Shown piece after piece: positions 59,968-64,000 of a stretch of 64,000 nucleotides of DNA. The translations under genes were made by a program, and so were the position numbers. The notes beneath the pieces are model-generated. The model saw nothing but the letters and a program-made list of their open reading frames with translations, did no database searches and had not been told where the DNA came from. Position 1 is the stretch's first letter; every line of letters begins with the position of its first letter. Source of the DNA: Paenibacillus glycinis (GTDB lineage: Bacteria > Bacillota > Bacilli > Paenibacillales > Paenibacillaceae); NCBI RefSeq assembly GCF_009909185.1, contig NZ_JAAAMV010000009.1, forward strand, positions 186,001-250,000, in the 5' to 3' direction.

Positions 59968-60717
59968 TTAAATGCCGGGTGAAAGCAGGCGGGCAAGCGC
60001 GACGATTTCCCTTGTCGCGTCTTCCTTCTTGCCTTCCCAATGATGGATCGGCATCGAGCAGCTGACCGCGGCCAGCGTCGTGCCGTCGGGCCGGCGGATC
60101 GGAGCCGCCACGCAGCAAAATCCCATGACGCCTTCCTGAATATCCGTCGCATAGCCGTTCTCGTGCGCCTGGCGGATATCCTGCAGAAGCGCATCCCGCG
60201 AGCCGATGGTATGTACCGTCGATTTCGGCAGCGCCGCCTGCGGAAATATTTGCACGATCGCTACTTCGCCGAGACCGGTCATCAAGGCTTTGCCGAGACC
60301 GGTCGCATGGGCGGGGAACCGAACGCCGGGACCCGACACCATCTGCACGGGGCCGCTGGCCGCCACCTTGGCCAAATACAACACGTCGGCGCCTTCGAGA
60401 ACCGCCAGCTGTACCGATTCCTTCAGCTTCAGCATGACGGGCTCGGCCAGCCGCTTGAAATCTTCGGTCAAATCGAACTGGCGGAAGAACGCCCCGCCAA
60501 GCTGCCCCAGGGCTCTGCCGACCGCATAGGTTTCGTTGCGGTCGCGGCTGATCCATTGCAGGCGTTCCAGCGTCTGCAGCAGGGAAAACAACGTGCTCTT
60601 GCTGATGTCGAGCCGCTTGGAGAGATCGGAAAGCTTCCACGCATAGGGCTGCTCCGAGAGGAGCGTCAACACGGCGTTGGCGCGTTCCAGAGCGGGGACG
60701 CTGTATTTATGTTCCAT
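59968..60717 (-). CDS. IclR-family regulator
   Basis: 249 residues. Winged helix SVPALERANAVLTLLSEQPY and LSKRLDISKSTLFSLLQTLE, followed by a GAF-like effector domain with FPAHATGLGKALM and YATDIQEGVMGFCCVAAPI containing the conserved Cys pair. Divergent from malate synthase G. Operator-like repeats of the same sequence occur at its own promoter (60745-60762) and next to the malate synthase gene (60870-60887), so it probably controls both. Confidence 0.94.
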   Translation of the reverse strand: MEHKYSVPALERANAVLTLLSEQPYAWKLSDLSKRLDISKSTLFSLLQTLERLQWISRDRNETYAVGRALGQLGGAFFRQFDLTEDFKRLAEPVMLKLKESVQLAVLEGADVLYLAKVAASGPVQMVSGPGVRFPAHATGLGKALMTGLGEVAIVQIFPQAALPKSTVHTIGSRDALLQDIRQAHENGYATDIQEGVMGFCCVAAPIRRPDGTTLAAVSCSMPIHHWEGKKEDATREIVALARLLSPGI

Positions 60718-60744
60718 GACTCACCTTCCTTGTATTTGGAGCGA

Positions 60745-60762
60745 CGTTCGGTATTATGAACT
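60745..60762. promoter_or_regulatory. IclR operator, copy at the regulator promoter
   Basis: CGTTCGGTATTATGAACT: 15 of 18 bases match the perfect dyad at 60870, including the GTTC..GAAC arms. It lies 28 bases upstream of the IclR start codon. Confidence 0.65.
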
Positions 60763-60869
60763 GATCTGATCCTAACACCGGCGACAAGTGCAGTCAATTT
60801 AAGCTTGGCGCGGATTCAAGGAAGATAAATTGACCGATCCGAGGACGGGTGATAGTATCTAATAAACAA

Positions 60870-60887
60870 CGTTCATTATTATGAACG
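60870..60887. promoter_or_regulatory. IclR operator, copy at the malate synthase promoter
   Basis: CGTTCATTATTATGAACG: perfect 7-bp arms with a TATT centre, 25 bases upstream of the malate synthase start codon. Here a bound repressor would block transcription or elongation. Confidence 0.75.
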
Positions 60888-60911
60888 CAAGCAGCACTAA
60901 AAGGAGGAAAG

Positions 60912-63119
60912 ATGATGACACACTGCGTCAACGTGCAGCGTCTTCAGGTAGACCGTCGTTTATTTGAATTCGTTGAAAAGGAAGCGCTTCCGGGAACCGG
61001 CGTCCAGAGCGATGCGTTCTGGTCCGGATTCGATCGACTGATCCATGACTTGTCGCCACGCAACGCGGAATTGCTGCAGCGTCGGGATAAGATGCAGCGC
61101 CAGCTGGACGAATGGCATCTGGAGAACCGGGACCGCTTTGACTTCGCAGCCTACAAATCGTTCCTGCTTGCCATCGGATATCTCGAACCTGACGTTGAAG
61201 AGGTTCAAATCTCCACGACGAACGTCGACGACGAAGTCGCCCTGCAGGCCGGACCGCAGCTCGTCGTTCCCGTGAACAACGCGCGGTATGCGCTGAATGC
61301 GGCCAACGCGCGCTGGGGCAGCCTGTACGACGCGCTGTACGGCACGGATGCGATCGGCGATGAAGACGGCGCGGGACGAACCTCCGGCTACAACGCCGTG
61401 CGAGGCGGCAATGTCGTGGCGTTCGCGCGTGCGTTCCTGGACCGTGCGATTCCGCTCGCGCAGGGATCGCACGCGGATGCGGCGAACTATGCCGTGTCGG
61501 GCGGCCGGTTGGCGGTTCGGCTGCGAAGCGGGGACGCGACCGGACTTCGGGAGAACGGCAAGCTGATCGGCTATCAAGGGACGCCGGATAGCCCGTCCGC
61601 GCTGCTCTTCCGCAATCATGGCCTGCATGTTGAAATCCAGATCGACCGCAGCCATCCCATAGGGGGGGCCGACGACGCCGGTATCAAAGACATCCTGATG
61701 GAGGCGGCGCTGACGACGATCATGGATGCGGAAGATTCCGTGACGGCCGTCGACGGAGAGGACAAGGTGCTTGTCTACCGTAACTGGCTGGGGCTGATGA
61801 AGGGCGACTTGGAATCGACCTTCCTTAAGGACGGGAAAGAGGTCGTGCGTTCTCTCCGCGCGGAGCGTGACTATTTGTCTCCCTCCGGCGAAGCGTTCAG
61901 CGTTCGCGGCAGATCGCTTCTATTCGTCCGCAACGTCGGTCACTTCATGACGACCCCCGCGATACTGGGCCAGGACGGCCGCGAAGCGTACGAGGGCATG
62001 ATGGATGCCGTGATCACCGCGCTCATCGCCAAGCACGATTTGCTCGGAAACGGCAAGTTTACGAATTCGGCCAAGGGCTCGGTCTATATCGTCAAGCCGA
62101 AGATGCACGGCTCCGAAGAGGCCGCATTTGCAGGCGAGCTGTTCGACCGCGTGGAAGACCTTCTCGGACTTGAACGGCACACGCTCAAGATCGGGGTCAT
62201 GGACGAGGAGCGTCGAACGTCCCTGAACCTGAAAGCCTGCATCCGAAGCGTGAAGGAACGGGTCGTCTTCATCAACACCGGATTCCTGGACCGCACCGGC
62301 GATGAGATCCATACGTCCATGGAAGCCGGCGCAATGATTCGGAAGCACGAGATGAGAACGGCGAGATGGCTGCAGAGCTATGAACAATCGAATGTTGCCG
62401 TGGGATTGGCCAGCGGGCTTCAAGGAATCGCTCAGATCGGCAAGGGAATGTGGGCGATGCCGGACTTGATGCAGGAGATGCTGAAGCTCAAAATCGGCCA
62501 TCCCCGGGCCGGCGCCACCACCGCCTGGGTTCCGTCCCCGACCGCGGCCGTGCTGCATGCGCTTCATTACCATGAAGTGGACGTCACGGCGGTTCAGAAC
62601 CGGTTGAAGGAGGCCTTTGCCGATCGGCGTGACGACATGCTGAGCATCCCGTTGGCGCAGAATGCCGACTGGAGCGAGACGGAAATCGCGCAAGAGCTGG
62701 ACAACAACGCGCAGGGAATTCTCGGCTACGTCGTCCGCTGGGTCGAACAGGGGATCGGGTGCTCGAAAGTGCCCGACATCCACGACGTCGGACTGATGGA
62801 GGACCGGGCCACGCTGCGGATATCCAGCCAGCATATCGCCAACTGGCTCCGTCACGGGATCTGCACGCGGGAGCAGGTCATGGATACGCTGAAGCGAATG
62901 GCCGCCGTCGTGGACGCGCAGAACGCCGGTGATGCCGCGTATCGCCCGATGGCCGCGAATTTCGACGACTCCATTGCCTTTCAAGCTGCTTGCGAGCTTA
63001 TATTCGAAGGCGCGAGCCAGCCAAACGGGTACACGGAGCCGATTCTTCACCGCAGGAGAAGGGAATTCAAGGCGAAGCAATCGGACGCCATTCCGGCTGC
63101 GGAACGGCGCATGAAATAA
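60912..63119 (+). CDS. glcB: malate synthase G
   Basis: 735 residues, two tandem ATGs behind AAAAGGAGGAAAG. Full-length single-subunit form G: N-terminal helical clasp, then the TIM barrel with [43 protein letters not shown] and [20 protein letters not shown]. The C-terminal plug has [20 protein letters not shown] and [17 protein letters not shown]. It condenses glyoxylate with acetyl-CoA to malate. No isocitrate lyase is nearby, so the glyoxylate probably comes from glycolate, allantoin or purine degradation. Controlled by the divergent IclR regulator. Confidence 0.97.
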   Translation: MMTHCVNVQRLQVDRRLFEFVEKEALPGTGVQSDAFWSGFDRLIHDLSPRNAELLQRRDKMQRQLDEWHLENRDRFDFAAYKSFLLAIGYLEPDVEEVQISTTNVDDEVALQAGPQLVVPVNNARYALNAANARWGSLYDALYGTDAIGDEDGAGRTSGYNAVRGGNVVAFARAFLDRAIPLAQGSHADAANYAVSGGRLAVRLRSGDATGLRENGKLIGYQGTPDSPSALLFRNHGLHVEIQIDRSHPIGGADDAGIKDILMEAALTTIMDAEDSVTAVDGEDKVLVYRNWLGLMKGDLESTFLKDGKEVVRSLRAERDYLSPSGEAFSVRGRSLLFVRNVGHFMTTPAILGQDGREAYEGMMDAVITALIAKHDLLGNGKFTNSAKGSVYIVKPKMHGSEEAAFAGELFDRVEDLLGLERHTLKIGVMDEERRTSLNLKACIRSVKERVVFINTGFLDRTGDEIHTSMEAGAMIRKHEMRTARWLQSYEQSNVAVGLASGLQGIAQIGKGMWAMPDLMQEMLKLKIGHPRAGATTAWVPSPTAAVLHALHYHEVDVTAVQNRLKEAFADRRDDMLSIPLAQNADWSETEIAQELDNNAQGILGYVVRWVEQGIGCSKVPDIHDVGLMEDRATLRISSQHIANWLRHGICTREQVMDTLKRMAAVVDAQNAGDAAYRPMAANFDDSIAFQAACELIFEGASQPNGYTEPILHRRRREFKAKQSDAIPAAERRMK

Positions 63120-63288
63120 CGGCTATGCCGCCGGCCGGGAGGCTGGGCGCCGGGACCGCGCGAACGCAAACGCGACTGAGCGCAAAAATCATCCATGCGT
63201 AATGTCCGACGTGTACGAACGTTCGGCGAATAGGGGGACGATCGTCTGCCGATCGGATCAGCCGGGAAGCCTGAAAGGCACGACACGA

Positions 63289-63321
63289 CAAAGCTACTGC
63301 AATTGCAGCAGCTTTGTTTTT
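63289..63321 (+). terminator. rho-independent terminator
   Basis: CAAAGCTACTGC / GCAGCAGCTTTG stem with one mismatch, AATT loop and T-run, 170 bases after malate synthase; the space between is not coding. From here to 63486 I see no gene start. Confidence 0.8.
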
Positions 63322-63486
63322 CCAAGCTTATAAAAGGCGATACCAAAATGGCGTGAAAGAACTTCTATTTTCTATTTCAAATTAGTTCTTGTCAGCGATC
63401 AAGCTTACGGGTGCCGAGCCTTTTCACCATTTCAGGGTCGCGATGCGAAGCCGGGAAATCCGATGACAAGACGCTCGCGATCTCTA

Positions 63487-64000
63487 CGATGCGTTCTCTC
63501 GTTTCGTTTGGATTTTTGATTGGCCCTTTAGGCGGGGCCCTGCTTTTGGGGGCGCTCTCCTATAAAGGGCTGTTTTGGGGAACGGCCGTCGTTTATCTGT
63601 CCATAGCCGCTTCCGTCATGCTGTTCCTGCCAAGCGGGCTTCACGGGAGCACAAGGAAGAACAAGGCGAAGCGCATCTCGGCGTTTCGCGATAAAAAGTT
63701 CCGGCAACCGATGTGCGCGTTTATCTTATTGTTCGCCGTCAATGCCGTCAATAGTATCAACACGCCATTATTCATCGTGAACGAGCTGCAGGGAACGCAT
63801 GCCGAGGTTGGACTGGCGGTAAGCGTTTGCGCCGGCTTGGAAATTCCCATCATGATCGTGCTAGGCGCGTTGAACAGGAAAATATCCAACCGCATGCTGA
63901 TGATTGGCGGCTGCCTGATCGCCATGCTGTATTTCTTGCTGCTAAGCGTATCCACCCAATCATGGGAGTTGATTGCGGCACAGCTCCTGCAGGCGACGTT
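63487..64000 (+). pseudogene. 5'-truncated MFS sugar-efflux-type transporter, runs off window
   Basis: In-frame from ATG 63487 to the window end: MRSLVSFGFLIGPLGGALLL, YKGLFWGTAVVYLSIAASVM, FILLFAVNAVNSINTPLFIV and IPIMIVLGALNRKISNRMLM, which I recognise as the middle of a SetA-like sugar efflux permease (helices 5 onward). The first four helices are absent: upstream in-frame codons (about 63409-63486) carry SGSRCEAGKSDDKTLAIST, the loop before helix 5, and then similarity stops. No ribosome site precedes 63487. So the gene has lost its 5' third. The 3' end lies outside. Confidence 0.7.

Noticed and set aside
61920..63080. 386-codon antisense frame within malate synthase G
   Set aside because: Malate synthase is certain; the antisense product is biased composition only.

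Overview
The window looks like chromosome of an endospore-forming, fairly GC-rich member of the Firmicutes, most likely Paenibacillaceae (Paenibacillus or Cohnella type). The evidence is a tricistronic GerA/GerC/GerB germinant receptor with a sigma-G-like promoter, an alpha/beta small acid-soluble spore protein, an LplB/YtcP-type ABC importer with YesM/YesN-type two-component regulators, a cre box, strong AGGAGG-type ribosome binding sites, many GTG/TTG starts and no phage or plasmid genes. I saw no rRNA, tRNA, insertion sequence or CRISPR array. Organism assignment is inference.

Layout. 0-3 kb: 3' part of an OmpR-family response regulator, its histidine kinase, a two-helix membrane protein and a PspA/IM30 homologue, an envelope-stress module with a likely regulator site at 1775-1806. 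3.5-7.2 kb: a translationally coupled pair of membrane proteins (one internally duplicated), an HD-domain protein, a YCII protein, a GNAT acetyltransferase. 7.3-12.7 kb: a decayed exosporium-like fragment, a 36-residue membrane peptide, a GH19 chitinase and a pectate-lyase-fold multidomain protein (both without signal peptide), a secreted NlpC/P60 hydrolase. 12.8-17.8 kb: the germination operon and an SPFH protein with a ribbon-helix-helix partner. 17.8-26.1 kb: a run of small regulator plus oxidoreductase pairs (MerR/SDR, MarR/SDR, MarR/FMN reductase, HxlR/NAD(P)-binding protein) with TetR, DinB and DUF2269-like genes; several operators can be read directly. 26-30 kb: HupE-like membrane protein, cupin, serine hydrolase and unknowns.

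30-38 kb: nucleoside hydrolase, two ABC permeases and a solute-binding lipoprotein, followed by the convergent kinase/regulator pair that probably controls them; a cre box sits just inside the regulator transcript. 38-46 kb: AraC regulator divergent from an aldo/keto reductase, a membrane histidine kinase with a degenerate GGDEF domain, and a two-gene ABC exporter behind an orphan palindromic operator. 46-58 kb: small membrane and exosporium-like proteins, an unusual probably transferred protein, a secreted RCC1-repeat protein, an enolase-superfamily enzyme, a WYL regulator divergent from two tandem effector-binding proteins, LysR, SASP, cupin and two secreted proteins. 58-64 kb: TetR divergent from an alpha/beta hydrolase, IclR divergent from malate synthase G with matching operators at both promoters, and a 5'-truncated MFS transporter running off the end.

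The recurring theme is local control: at least seven enzyme genes or operons are paired with a divergent or adjacent regulator, and in most cases the intergenic region contains an inverted repeat of the kind that regulator family binds. No wholly new system is proven. The best leads are the IclR operator pair, the SDR fusion scar, the PspA module with its 11-bp direct repeat, the nucleoside hydrolase/ABC locus and the kinase with a GGSEF domain.
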